Origin: Vagococcus salmoninarum
GTDB taxonomy: Bacteria > Bacillota > Bacilli > Lactobacillales > Vagococcaceae
Reading direction: 5' to 3'
Assembly: GCF_003987495.1 (NCBI RefSeq)
Contig: NZ_NGJU01000009.1
Location: 1 to 38,599, forward strand
DNA length: 38,599 nt
Within the stretch, counting starts at the first letter, position 1. Every line of letters begins with the position of its first letter. Below the pieces are notes generated by a model. That model did not search any database and was not told the DNA's origin. It saw only the letters and a program-made list of their open reading frames with translations. The translations under genes and the position numbers were made by a program. This document shows positions 1 through 8,908 of the stretch, one piece after another.

Positions 1-43
1 TTTAAACACCGCATTCTAATCAGTTTTAAAGTGACACAAAAAA

Positions 44-72
44 GCAACTTCACCATTTCTGATGAAGCTGCC
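44..72 (-). terminator. Hairpin terminator, minus strand
   Basis: Read on the minus strand, GCAGCTTCA pairs with TGAAGTTGC (one G-U pair) around a loop of about 10 bases and is followed by a run of T. It lies about 270 bases beyond the stop of the LtaS-like gene, so it may be a back-up terminator or belong to sequence now lost. Confidence 0.55.
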
Positions 73-130
73 TAAGTAACTATTTATTCGACTAAATTTT
101 AGCCATCCACACAATTTGACGTAGAGCCAT

Positions 131-171
131 AAAAAGAAGATATTTCTTAAAAAACAGAAACTTCTTCTTTT
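131..171 (-). terminator. Probable terminator of the teichoic acid operon
   Basis: On the minus strand AAAAGAAGA pairs with TCTTCTTTT, with an inner TTTCT/AGAAA extension, followed by T-rich sequence. It is the nearer of two terminator-like hairpins downstream of the LtaS-like gene. The stem is AT-rich, so it is weaker than the others in the window. Confidence 0.45.
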
Positions 172-344
172 AGAATTAACTCATTAATCTTATTTAACAA
201 AGACCCTAATTTTCCTATTCACTTTTAAAATTTAGTTAATCTTTCTTAGTCAAAAAATAACCATTTAGGACTAGTTTAAGCACCTATCTAAAATATTTCC
301 ATTCCAGTTTATGACTCTTCATTGATCTATTACTGTCTGATTCA

Positions 345-2171
345 CTATTTAAAGAAAAACTCACCTGCATAATTTTTTCCAAATAACGAATCATATTGAA
401 TCCATTTGTAATCATTAACTAGTTGTTGAATTTCATCATCTAAGTCACTAATTTTTACTACTCTATCATTTAAGGTGACTGTTTCTGGATAGATGTCCCC
501 GATACCTTTGTCAATTATTTTACCAATCAAAGTATAGAAGCCTGGTCGCTTATAATCTCCACTATTTACAAAGTGTGAAAAAAGAAATGCTGGAGTTATT
601 TTAAAGTCTAGACTTTCACTCTTTCTCCCATGGTTCTTATATATAAAAAATGGTGCCTCTCGATGCTTATCTTTATACGCCGAAATATTTGGAATCACAG
701 AGCCAGGTAGATGGTCGCCATAAAATATAACATTAATATTTTCCTCTGATTTTTCAATATCCCTAATAAATTTTTCAACTGCCTTATCTGTTTCATGTAT
801 GCCTTTAAAATAATTTTCTGCTATTTCCTTACGACTCTCATTTTTACCTTGATAAAATTCTTCGTTCATTTTTAAATCAATGTCACTATTAGGATAAGTA
901 TTATTATATGGGTAATGATTTTGAATAGACATTGCATGAATATAATTATAATCAGGTAATACATCCTGAATTTCTCTGAAAAATTCAGCATCTGATATAA
1001 ATTTACCTCCATCTAACTTGCCTTGAAACTTAATTCCTTCATCCAAAAATCGGTAATCAGAAAATCCAAGCGCATTGTAAATATTTTTTCGATTGTAGAG
1101 TGTCGAAGTGTGCGAATGTATACCTATTGCCTTACCAGACAAATGGTTACTGGCAGTATGATTCAGTGACGATTCATAAAAATCTGTAAAAGGAATTGCA
1201 AGATCAGTATCTAATAAGGATAGAGTAAAACCACTTAATATAGAAAACTCCGTATTGGCTGTCCCACCACCTACAGTTTTAGGTGTAATCATTCCACCAG
1301 ATTCGCGAATTAATCTATCTATATAGGGGGTAGGCGACTTTATGCCTGATGCAAGTATATCCTTATAATTACTAGTTGAAATAAAACTTTCTGAAAGAAT
1401 CAAAATTGTTTTTTTATTCTTCAAATCTTTAGATTTTGATTCATCTAAACTCATATAACGATTTGTAATAAGTTTGATTTCTTTCTCAGTATAGTTATCT
1501 GGTTCTGCCATAAAAACTGGTGATATAGTATGTAAATACGAACTAACAAAACCATTTTTTCGTGCTAAAATAATTGGATTAATATTAGTTCTCTTTTCAT
1601 CTAATTGATATTTAAATATATTATTATTAATTTTTTCCACATTGACTAAAAATAACCAACTACTAATAATCATTATTATTAACACTGATAACCGGACTTT
1701 ACCGTTAATGAATGACAATTTATTCTTATCAACTTTTCTAATTAGTATAATTGATAACAAACATAAAATAAAAAATGCCACTACTCCACCTATTATCGGT
1801 ATAAATGAGTTGGAAATTGCTGGGAGTAATGTGTCCCAAGCAAATAATGCGTCCATGTCGGAATAAGTAATAAACTCGTTTCTTAAATTAACTTTTACAT
1901 TATTTGCATAGCCTACTCCTACTGAAAAAAAGATAAATATTACTAAAGTTAAAAAGTAATTATTCGTTATCATATATAGTAATAATACTAAAAAAAGCAA
2001 AATGCTCGCACCTTTGCCAAAAGAATCAAACAAAATACTCTCCGCTGGTATCTTGAAATCATTGTAAAGACTTAAATTCAAAAAAAGTTGCGAGATTTTA
2101 CTTACGCCAATAAAACTGATTAGTATCAAGATTATTGACAAGAATTTAATTAGTTTTTGCTTTGATAACAC
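345..2171 (-). CDS. LtaS-like membrane phosphoglycerol transferase (sulfatase fold)
   Basis: The 608-residue protein has the architecture of lipoteichoic acid synthases: five N-terminal membrane helices (about 8-28, 55-70, 72-88, 122-144, 160-177) and then a large extracellular sulfatase-fold domain. Visible catalytic features match LtaS: E261 in LILSES, the nucleophile candidate T304 in GGGTANTEF, R361, H419 in SIQNHYP, and D486/H487 in FYGDHLPG. Family members transfer glycerol phosphate from phosphatidylglycerol to a lipid or glycan outside the membrane. The start is GTG with an AAAGGA site upstream. It is the last gene of an operon with two CDP-glycerol-type transferases, so it may build or decorate the same polymer. 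It could be a housekeeping LtaS, a primase, or a GacH-type decorating enzyme; the sequence alone does not decide. Confidence 0.85.
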   Translation of the reverse strand: MLSKQKLIKFLSIILILISFIGVSKISQLFLNLSLYNDFKIPAESILFDSFGKGASILLFLVLLLYMITNNYFLTLVIFIFFSVGVGYANNVKVNLRNEFITYSDMDALFAWDTLLPAISNSFIPIIGGVVAFFILCLLSIILIRKVDKNKLSFINGKVRLSVLIIMIISSWLFLVNVEKINNNIFKYQLDEKRTNINPIILARKNGFVSSYLHTISPVFMAEPDNYTEKEIKLITNRYMSLDESKSKDLKNKKTILILSESFISTSNYKDILASGIKSPTPYIDRLIRESGGMITPKTVGGGTANTEFSILSGFTLSLLDTDLAIPFTDFYESSLNHTASNHLSGKAIGIHSHTSTLYNRKNIYNALGFSDYRFLDEGIKFQGKLDGGKFISDAEFFREIQDVLPDYNYIHAMSIQNHYPYNNTYPNSDIDLKMNEEFYQGKNESRKEIAENYFKGIHETDKAVEKFIRDIEKSEENINVIFYGDHLPGSVIPNISAYKDKHREAPFFIYKNHGRKSESLDFKITPAFLFSHFVNSGDYKRPGFYTLIGKIIDKGIGDIYPETVTLNDRVVKISDLDDEIQQLVNDYKWIQYDSLFGKNYAGEFFFK

Positions 2172-2218
2172 TAAAAACGTCCTTTCGATTGCATATTCAA
2201 ATATTTTATATTACTAGT

Positions 2219-4519
2219 TTAAGACGGAGTTTTAAAGATATTTGTAATTAGTTTTTTTATTTCTTCGTTACTATTAATTGTATTTTCTGAAATTAAATCC
2301 GTTTTATTAAAACGAGTATATAAATCTTTATACCCAGTCATTTTTAACGCCAACTCTGCTTCGTTGTAAGCCGTAACTTTTTCCAATCTTATTCTCAGAT
2401 CATCATAAATCCCTCTAGATTCTGCGTATTGCTGTTTGTCTTTCATTAAGAGATAGAAAGGCACGTCTGCGTAAAGGCAATCAAAAATGATTGATGAATA
2501 ATCACTTATTACAATATCTGCAACTAATAATAACTCTTGCGTATCTACATCTTTCGGAATAGATTTTTTGTTAACATTGTTAGTGGAATCATTATCAACA
2601 TCCATATCATGAGGATTAAATAGAAACACATGATTACTAGGTAATTCTAAGTGTTTCTCTAATTGACTAAAATCTAGTAAATAGTCCATTACACGTTCAT
2701 CCGTTTTATAATTGTAATCTCGCCATGTGGGTGCATACAAAATAATAATTTCTTCATTAGCCACGCTTAATTTTTCTTTAATTGCACTTTTTAGTTGCGT
2801 GTTTTGTTTGTTTTCTAATAGCCAATTATTTCGAGAGTAACCAGTTTCTATAATATCTGACTCTTCGATTGAAAAAGCTGTTTTGAATTTTTTTGTTGCT
2901 ATTGGGCTATCCGATAATAAATAATCCCATCTGTTTACATCCCATTTCTTCCTTACTTTGTGGCTAGGATTAGCACTAACTATTTCTATCTCATGGGAAT
3001 CAAACAATAATTTTTTCAATGGTGTTCCATGCCATAATTGAATTAGTTTTTGATTATCATGAATATAAAAATCTAATGGGACCCAGGATTCCGCAATAAT
3101 AGCTTTAGAAGTACTTAACCATACATCAAACTCTTTACTTCTTGGTTCTATTCGATAATCTTCTGGCACACGCTCATCTGTCGTTACAAATTTTAATTGT
3201 TCCGTTGAAAAGTATGATTTTAAGTATTCGAATAAATATCTCGAATTGCCTTTATAATCATAATCAAAACCTAACATTAATATTTTATCTTCTGTTGCTA
3301 CCATATTTTCTCGATAATTTACTAATGGTTTATTCTCTTTAATTGTTTGCTTTTTTTCTCTTTTAGTAATATTTCTCTCTAAACTTCCACGGTTTAAAAT
3401 AAAATCATGATTATTAAAAACATTAATTCTATTGAGGACGTTTTTACCCTCACTTGCCAATCGATGATTTTCAGCAAACCTTTTTAATTTTTTTTTGTCA
3501 AAAGCTTTAAAAGAATAAACTTTTTTTAATTTTTCGATATCTTTATTTTTAAAGTAATCTGTTTTAAAGAATGAATAGTAATAGTCACTTTTATACGTAT
3601 TCGGGAAGACGGTATCTTGATTTTTTTCAACTAATAATTCAATACCTTCAGTAATATATTTATTCCTAATTTCCTTATTATTAACTAATCTTCTATCTAC
3701 ATAAATAAATAATCTATCTAATAGATACTTTAATAAATTATATTTTGCTAATCGAGAACGCGGACTAAATTTTTCGTAAGTTGCTGTTACAGCTTGCATA
3801 TATGAAATCAAATGGATTTCACTGTTTTCAGTATCTAAAGATTGGGTAGTTGAATTTTCATTTACTCGCACATAGTACAACAAGTTTGGTATTACTCTAA
3901 TTTTATTAGCTGTTGTTGCTACATGAGCATAAAACTCGATATCTTCATAAAAATAACCTTCTCCGAATGCTATATTGTTACTAATAATAAACTCTTTTTT
4001 GTATAATTTATTAACACAAAAGTATGGTTGTAGTGCTAACAATTTTTCACAATCTTCATTTAAAATATAATCAGCCTTTAAAAAAGCTTCGTTGGGGTAA
4101 TATGCCATCCCACGCCATTTCGTTTTAGGATTAGACGTTGTATAGTTAAAATAAACTAAATCAGTATCTTCTTCTTCCTCTGCCGCATTGAAGGTAAGTT
4201 CTATTGTTGATGAATGTAGCCAATCATCAGAATCTAAAAATAAGATGTATTTACCTAAAGCTTTTTTTATTGCTGCATTTCTTCTTGCTCCTTGTCTTAA
4301 ATTTTGACCGTCATTTAAAATAGAAACAAAAATCCCTTTCTCTACTAACTTACTTTCCGCTTGTGTTAATTTTTCGACAGTATCATCACTTGAACCATCA
4401 TCAATAAATAGGCACTCCATTTTCCCTCTAAAAGTTTGGTTCATTAAAGAGTCTGTTAACTCTTCAACAAACTCTTCAACGTTATAAGTTGGAATGATAA
4501 TACTTACATCAATATTCAT
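2219..4519 (-). CDS. GT2 glycosyltransferase fused to CDP-glycerol glycerophosphotransferase
   Basis: This 766-residue cytoplasmic or membrane-associated protein has two catalytic parts. Residues 5-230 are a GT-A family 2 glycosyltransferase, with SIIIPTYN at the start, DDGSSDD at 40-46 and the metal-binding DSDDW at 96-100. Residues about 410-760 are a TagB/TagF-type glycerophosphotransferase, with WHGTP at 496-500, APTWRD at 596-601, a histidine near 637 (NPHD) and SDYSSIIFD at 672-680. A linker of about 170 residues joins them. TagF-type domains move glycerol phosphate from CDP-glycerol onto a growing teichoic acid, and the GT2 domain probably adds a sugar to the same acceptor. It is the middle gene of a three-gene operon, 57 bases after the first gene and 47 before the LtaS-like gene. 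The start follows GAGGAG. Confidence 0.88.
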   Translation of the reverse strand: MNIDVSIIIPTYNVEEFVEELTDSLMNQTFRGKMECLFIDDGSSDDTVEKLTQAESKLVEKGIFVSILNDGQNLRQGARRNAAIKKALGKYILFLDSDDWLHSSTIELTFNAAEEEEDTDLVYFNYTTSNPKTKWRGMAYYPNEAFLKADYILNEDCEKLLALQPYFCVNKLYKKEFIISNNIAFGEGYFYEDIEFYAHVATTANKIRVIPNLLYYVRVNENSTTQSLDTENSEIHLISYMQAVTATYEKFSPRSRLAKYNLLKYLLDRLFIYVDRRLVNNKEIRNKYITEGIELLVEKNQDTVFPNTYKSDYYYSFFKTDYFKNKDIEKLKKVYSFKAFDKKKLKRFAENHRLASEGKNVLNRINVFNNHDFILNRGSLERNITKREKKQTIKENKPLVNYRENMVATEDKILMLGFDYDYKGNSRYLFEYLKSYFSTEQLKFVTTDERVPEDYRIEPRSKEFDVWLSTSKAIIAESWVPLDFYIHDNQKLIQLWHGTPLKKLLFDSHEIEIVSANPSHKVRKKWDVNRWDYLLSDSPIATKKFKTAFSIEESDIIETGYSRNNWLLENKQNTQLKSAIKEKLSVANEEIIILYAPTWRDYNYKTDERVMDYLLDFSQLEKHLELPSNHVFLFNPHDMDVDNDSTNNVNKKSIPKDVDTQELLLVADIVISDYSSIIFDCLYADVPFYLLMKDKQQYAESRGIYDDLRIRLEKVTAYNEAELALKMTGYKDLYTRFNKTDLISENTINSNEEIKKLITNIFKTPS

Positions 4520-4576
4520 GACCTTTATTCTCCTCGTAACATCTTTATTCTAATCCTTTATCCCTGTAAATATTAT

Positions 4577-7500
4577 TTACTCTTTAATTTTATCTTTAAA
4601 TTTTTTTTGCATATTTTCAAAAATACGATTATTAGCATTCGCATCTCGATAAATATATAAATCATCTAATTTTCCCAAGTGGATGTTTCGCATCTCAGAA
4701 TGATTAACAAAATAATTTAATTCTTCAATAACTTCTGATAGACTTATTTTTATTTCACCTGGAAAAAATTCAGTCGTTAATTGGTCACTTGTGTTATTTA
4801 TTTTAGCATCAAATTGATAATAAATAATCGGTTTTTCTCTTAAGGCAAAATCAAGTCCCACACTGGAATAATCTGTAATAAGTAAATCACTTTCTGTTAG
4901 TAGCTCCTGAACAGTTGAAGTACCTTCAACTGCGATTTTTACAAAATTTGACTTAAAACACGATGAAAACTTTTGAAAATTTGTGTGCAAATAAAAAGTT
5001 ACTTGCCAGTTATTTGCTTTGGCTAATTCTTCAAAAGCTTTACTTGTTAATAATTTATCAAATCTATCGTAAAATTCACTTTGTTTAAATACATTGTCTG
5101 GCTGAGTATCTAGATTTTCTCGCCACGATGGCATAATCAATATTTTTTTATGACTACTCATTGATTTTTTTTGTTCATTTGCAAACAACGCATCAAATCT
5201 AGATAACCCTGACACTATTACTTCATCATCGTCGTAACCAAAGTCACGCATTACAAGTTCTTTTTCACGTTTAGAGCTAGTAATAAACAAATTAGTAAAT
5301 GGATTTTCTGGGTCTTTTCGATAAAGGTGAGCCATGTTTCGAACACCTAGAATACCATGTTGCAAGAATACTTTATACTTTTCAGCTAAGAGACCTTTGC
5401 TATAAGAATCTACTACTGGCGTTGCGTAGTTTGTTCCATGGCTACTAGCTAAGATATCCGCCTTAACAAAGACCTCAACATGCTCTTTCGTTTTATAAAA
5501 GACAATATTATCAAAATATCCTTCTAGATTGCCTAAGTCTTTCGACTCTTTACTAATTAAATAATAACTATCATAAGCATCTTGGTGATTATCTACTAAA
5601 TATTTAAAATATGCCAACCCAGTATCTTGAGCCTTGTGAGGGTACTCACTGACTAAAATGATTGGTTTAGAATTTTTTACTAAACTTGCCTGGTCTTTGT
5701 AATCGATATAATACTGATTCACATCACGATTAATCAACGTCATCTTAGCTGATAAATTCTCAGTGTTTTTAGTCGGATAACAATGAATAACCATCACTTC
5801 ATCCTCGCCATTACTAATGACTGCTGTATCTTTTGGTAAGTTTGGACAACTGATGCGGAAAGCAGTTGGCATTAATGGTTGCTCTGCTACTTCGAAAGTG
5901 AAAAAGAAATCAAATATATCATAGCTATAATAGTTTTGATTCAATTCACTAGCGACTGCCTTCATGACATCAGCAGTTAACACGATGTTAACTTGATGTT
6001 CAAAGATACCGTTCGCAAGTTCTTTTATTTGAGTGACTGCGCCTAATGCCTCATGTCGTTGCTGATTTCCTCGTAACTTGACTAACCCATTAACGCTTGC
6101 TAAAGGAAAGACTTCTGTTCGAATCGTTAAGTTTAAGTGCATATCACCGGCTTGAGAAGTCACTTCATCTAACTCATGGTTTTTATAATAGCTTTTTGGT
6201 GAGGGAGCCTTATCACGACTAACACGAATACAATTATCAACACTCCTGTAGATAAAATAACTATGTTTGTTATTTGTCAGATAACAATGGTTTTCTGCCA
6301 TCACTTTGAATGCATCTGTCACCCTTAATTGTTGACGATTATTTGTCACAATCTTGATTAACCCACCGTCTTTACTAGATCCTTGATCGATTAGAGACGT
6401 TGGTATGTAGTAACCTAACTCATTTTTTTCAATCGGTAATAATTTATTTCCTACTTCTAAGAAGAGCTCTCCGAAATTAGTGGCACTCTTAATGAAAAAG
6501 CCTTGGTCTTGACTACCGATAATAAGCTCTTTTTTGTTGACTTGTTCAAGTGCTTTAATGTCAATGTAATCAAAAAACAATAGACTGAGTTCAGTTTCAC
6601 TATGTTTTAACCCATCTTGATTCACCGCTGGCACTTCTTTCAGAAATTTTTCAAAGGTTTTAGATGCTACCTCAATTAACTTGATAGACAATCCCTGATT
6701 AGTTTTGGTAGCGTAACTTTGGATGACTAAATGACCTTGACGATTTTCTGAAAAAATCACACCTTCTTCAACTAAATCTTCACTAATAATACGCTGAGCG
6801 GTTCTCTTAGTTTCATACCCCTTTACATCCATTGAAAAATAAAAATCAAATGAAGGTATGAAGTAAGGCGCTGTTAGATTTTGCGTATTCAATTCAAGAA
6901 TGTCTGCCAAATTAAATGTACAAGATACTTGATTACGATAAAATGTTTTTCCTAGCTTAGTAAAACTTATCACTTCGCCACGATACGCATGATTTTTTTG
7001 ACTGTGACGAATTTTAGTTTCTAACTCAAAAGCTTCTATTGGCGCATAATTGGTAATAATTTCTAACTGTAAATTAACTTGATTTTTATTAATTTTAAAA
7101 TCTCGTACTCGATGAGTGTGATGAAAATTCATAATACTCGGCAATTTATTAACTTGGATAGTTAAAGTATTCTCCGGCGTTTCAAATAAGTAGCAACTTT
7201 CTCCGTGAGACTCCCCCGCCATTAGACCGACTTGCGACATATTAGATATTTCCCAAGGTCTTCCGTCATCGGTTACTATTTCAAGCATCTCTTCTGTATC
7301 TTTTAACAGTTCAACTATTTTAGCAAATGAGACACGATAACTACCATTACTAACTGGAATATGTTCTTCATAATTTTTCCCTTTAATCATAAGGCCCTTA
7401 GTCTCAGTTTTTAGTAAAAATTCAGTTGCCGAATGTGATAGTTCAACTTTCCCCCTCACTTTTAGATTATTCTCGCTTAAGGGTTGTTCTTCAATGGTTA

Positions 7501-8728
7501 TATTAGTCTTCTTTTTAGCTGCTTTAACTTCGCTAAAAACGGCTTCCGCAACTTTCTTACTCGAAGTACCATCTTCAATTCCACAATATTTCGTGTAAAA
7601 CTCATTGTATTTTAAAGACAATGGTTCAACTGCAACCTGCTTAATATCCGTGATTAATTCTGTTGTTGTTTGTGACATTGGCCCAGGGGCTTCACTAACA
7701 AAATCAATATAAAAACCACGTAAAGTCTCTTGATAGTGCTCTAAATCATAAGTAAAAAAGAGTAACGGTTTCTTTGTATGAGCAAAATCAAACATTACCG
7801 AGGAATAATCAGTAATACACATATCAGAAACTAAATATAATTCTTGAATATCAGGATAATGACTAACATTCAAAACATCCATACGATATTGTTTTGGAAT
7901 TGAAATATGTTGGGCTGTCGCCACATGGCCTCTAATTAATAAAATATAGTCCTCGGATAGTTCATCAATCATTTGCTTCAAGTCTAATTCTAACTTGAAA
8001 TTTTTAATGGCGTCATCACGAAAGGTCGGCGCATATAGCAACACTTTTCGGTCATCATCAGCAATTCCTAATTCTTTTTTTACTTTTTCACTTATTGCAG
8101 CAAGTTCTGCTGGGCTGCGGTAAAAGATATCATTACGAGGATAACCTACTTCTAAAACTTCTTTTTTATACTTAAACGCTGACCTAAAGTTAATTGTGGC
8201 ATAATTACTCGGTGAAACTAAATAATCCCAATAAGTCACTGCATGATTAACACGATCTAAGTAAGTCGCATTTCTTCCAATAATTTTATCTAAGTCATTT
8301 TGCATTCTTTTGAGTGGCGTACCGTGCCAAGTTTGTAAATATGTCGTACCTTCTCGTTTGACTAAATCTGTTGGGAAATTCTGGTTATTCACCCAGTAGT
8401 GAGCCCGAGCTAAATAATAATAATATTTAAAGCCAAAACGCAACACTTGCTGTGTATTGCTTCCCTTTATTTGAGCTCTTGACTCAACAATCCAGACATA
8501 TTTATAATTCAAGTCTAATCCTTGTAAATAATCATAGATAGCTTTGGGACTATCCCCTATCGATTTACCAACGTTACTCTCAAAGACAATTAATTGTTTA
8601 TTAATTGGTAAGACTGTTTTCATCACATTGTAAAACTTTTTTATGAGTGGAAAATAAAACTTGCTATTCCTCACTTTACGGTATATTTTTCTATTAATTT
8701 TAGTAATCATTTCACTCAAGTTTGTCAT
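4577..8728 (-). CDS. Giant protein with two CDP-glycerol glycerophosphotransferase domains
   Basis: This protein of about 1383 residues carries two TagF-type domains at its ends. The N-terminal one has TWHGTPLKR (near residue 135), YAPTFRDD and ITDYSSVMFD. The C-terminal one has LQHGILG (near 1123), PSWRENL and ITDYSSVGLD. About 650 residues of beta-rich sequence separate them, with repeated patterns such as ITNYAPIEAFELET and IRTEVFPLASVNG that resemble substrate-handling modules. Usual TagF proteins have one catalytic domain and about 700 residues. The substrate is presumably CDP-glycerol, used to polymerise glycerol phosphate at the inner membrane face. An in-frame ATG at 8773 has no binding site. 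ATG 8728 sits directly against GGAAGG, and TTG 8719 has ideal spacing (9 bases), so the true start is one of the last two. It heads the operon. Confidence 0.87.
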   Translation of the reverse strand: MTNLSEMITKINRKIYRKVRNSKFYFPLIKKFYNVMKTVLPINKQLIVFESNVGKSIGDSPKAIYDYLQGLDLNYKYVWIVESRAQIKGSNTQQVLRFGFKYYYYLARAHYWVNNQNFPTDLVKREGTTYLQTWHGTPLKRMQNDLDKIIGRNATYLDRVNHAVTYWDYLVSPSNYATINFRSAFKYKKEVLEVGYPRNDIFYRSPAELAAISEKVKKELGIADDDRKVLLYAPTFRDDAIKNFKLELDLKQMIDELSEDYILLIRGHVATAQHISIPKQYRMDVLNVSHYPDIQELYLVSDMCITDYSSVMFDFAHTKKPLLFFTYDLEHYQETLRGFYIDFVSEAPGPMSQTTTELITDIKQVAVEPLSLKYNEFYTKYCGIEDGTSSKKVAEAVFSEVKAAKKKTNITIEEQPLSENNLKVRGKVELSHSATEFLLKTETKGLMIKGKNYEEHIPVSNGSYRVSFAKIVELLKDTEEMLEIVTDDGRPWEISNMSQVGLMAGESHGESCYLFETPENTLTIQVNKLPSIMNFHHTHRVRDFKINKNQVNLQLEIITNYAPIEAFELETKIRHSQKNHAYRGEVISFTKLGKTFYRNQVSCTFNLADILELNTQNLTAPYFIPSFDFYFSMDVKGYETKRTAQRIISEDLVEEGVIFSENRQGHLVIQSYATKTNQGLSIKLIEVASKTFEKFLKEVPAVNQDGLKHSETELSLLFFDYIDIKALEQVNKKELIIGSQDQGFFIKSATNFGELFLEVGNKLLPIEKNELGYYIPTSLIDQGSSKDGGLIKIVTNNRQQLRVTDAFKVMAENHCYLTNNKHSYFIYRSVDNCIRVSRDKAPSPKSYYKNHELDEVTSQAGDMHLNLTIRTEVFPLASVNGLVKLRGNQQRHEALGAVTQIKELANGIFEHQVNIVLTADVMKAVASELNQNYYSYDIFDFFFTFEVAEQPLMPTAFRISCPNLPKDTAVISNGEDEVMVIHCYPTKNTENLSAKMTLINRDVNQYYIDYKDQASLVKNSKPIILVSEYPHKAQDTGLAYFKYLVDNHQDAYDSYYLISKESKDLGNLEGYFDNIVFYKTKEHVEVFVKADILASSHGTNYATPVVDSYSKGLLAEKYKVFLQHGILGVRNMAHLYRKDPENPFTNLFITSSKREKELVMRDFGYDDDEVIVSGLSRFDALFANEQKKSMSSHKKILIMPSWRENLDTQPDNVFKQSEFYDRFDKLLTSKAFEELAKANNWQVTFYLHTNFQKFSSCFKSNFVKIAVEGTSTVQELLTESDLLITDYSSVGLDFALREKPIIYYQFDAKINNTSDQLTTEFFPGEIKISLSEVIEELNYFVNHSEMRNIHLGKLDDLYIYRDANANNRIFENMQKKFKDKIKE

Positions 8729-8750
8729 CCTTCCTACTTTTAAAAAACAA

Positions 8751-8764
8751 TATATATATATATA
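8751..8764. repeat. (TA)7 dinucleotide run in the 5' leader
   Basis: Seven TA units lie between the predicted promoter at 8790-8798 and the start of the double glycerophosphotransferase gene. The run is in the untranslated leader by my start choice. Such tracts can change length by slippage. Confidence 0.7.
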
Positions 8765-8789
8765 CCAGAACATTCACATAGACTTTTAT

Positions 8790-8798
8790 ATTATACCA
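8790..8798 (-). promoter_or_regulatory. Extended -10 promoter of the glycerophosphotransferase operon
   Basis: On the minus strand the sequence reads TGGTATAAT, an exact extended -10 element (TGnTATAAT). The -35 region 17 bases upstream (TTTTAA) is weak. Transcription would start near 8783, leaving a leader of about 55 bases that includes the TA run. Confidence 0.5.
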
Positions 8799-8855
8799 AT
8801 TTTCCTACTCGTTTAAAAGCTTTAGCTAGGACTAATCAGCTTTTGCGAAATAAAG

Positions 8856-8895
8856 AACTACCAACAATTGACACACTGGTCAACTATCGGTAGTT
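8856..8895 (-). terminator. Terminator after the DUF697-type GTPase pair
   Basis: On the minus strand AACTACC pairs with GGTAGTT, and an inner stem ending TTGAC/GTCAA extends it, followed by a T-rich tail. It separates the GTPase/photolyase group from the teichoic acid operon. Confidence 0.7.
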
Positions 8896-8908
8896 TAATT
8901 TTTTATTA

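Larger units (their letters stand above)
1..344. other. AT-rich intergenic stretch, no gene seen
   Basis: Apart from the two minus-strand hairpins at 44-72 and 131-171, I see no reading frame with a ribosome binding site and no repeat. It is the 3' flank of the teichoic acid operon. Confidence 0.5.

Noticed and set aside
1642-1866. Plus-strand reading frame of 74 codons inside the LtaS-like gene
   Set aside because: It lies on the opposite strand of a well-supported gene, has low-complexity isoleucine and asparagine runs and no ribosome binding site.
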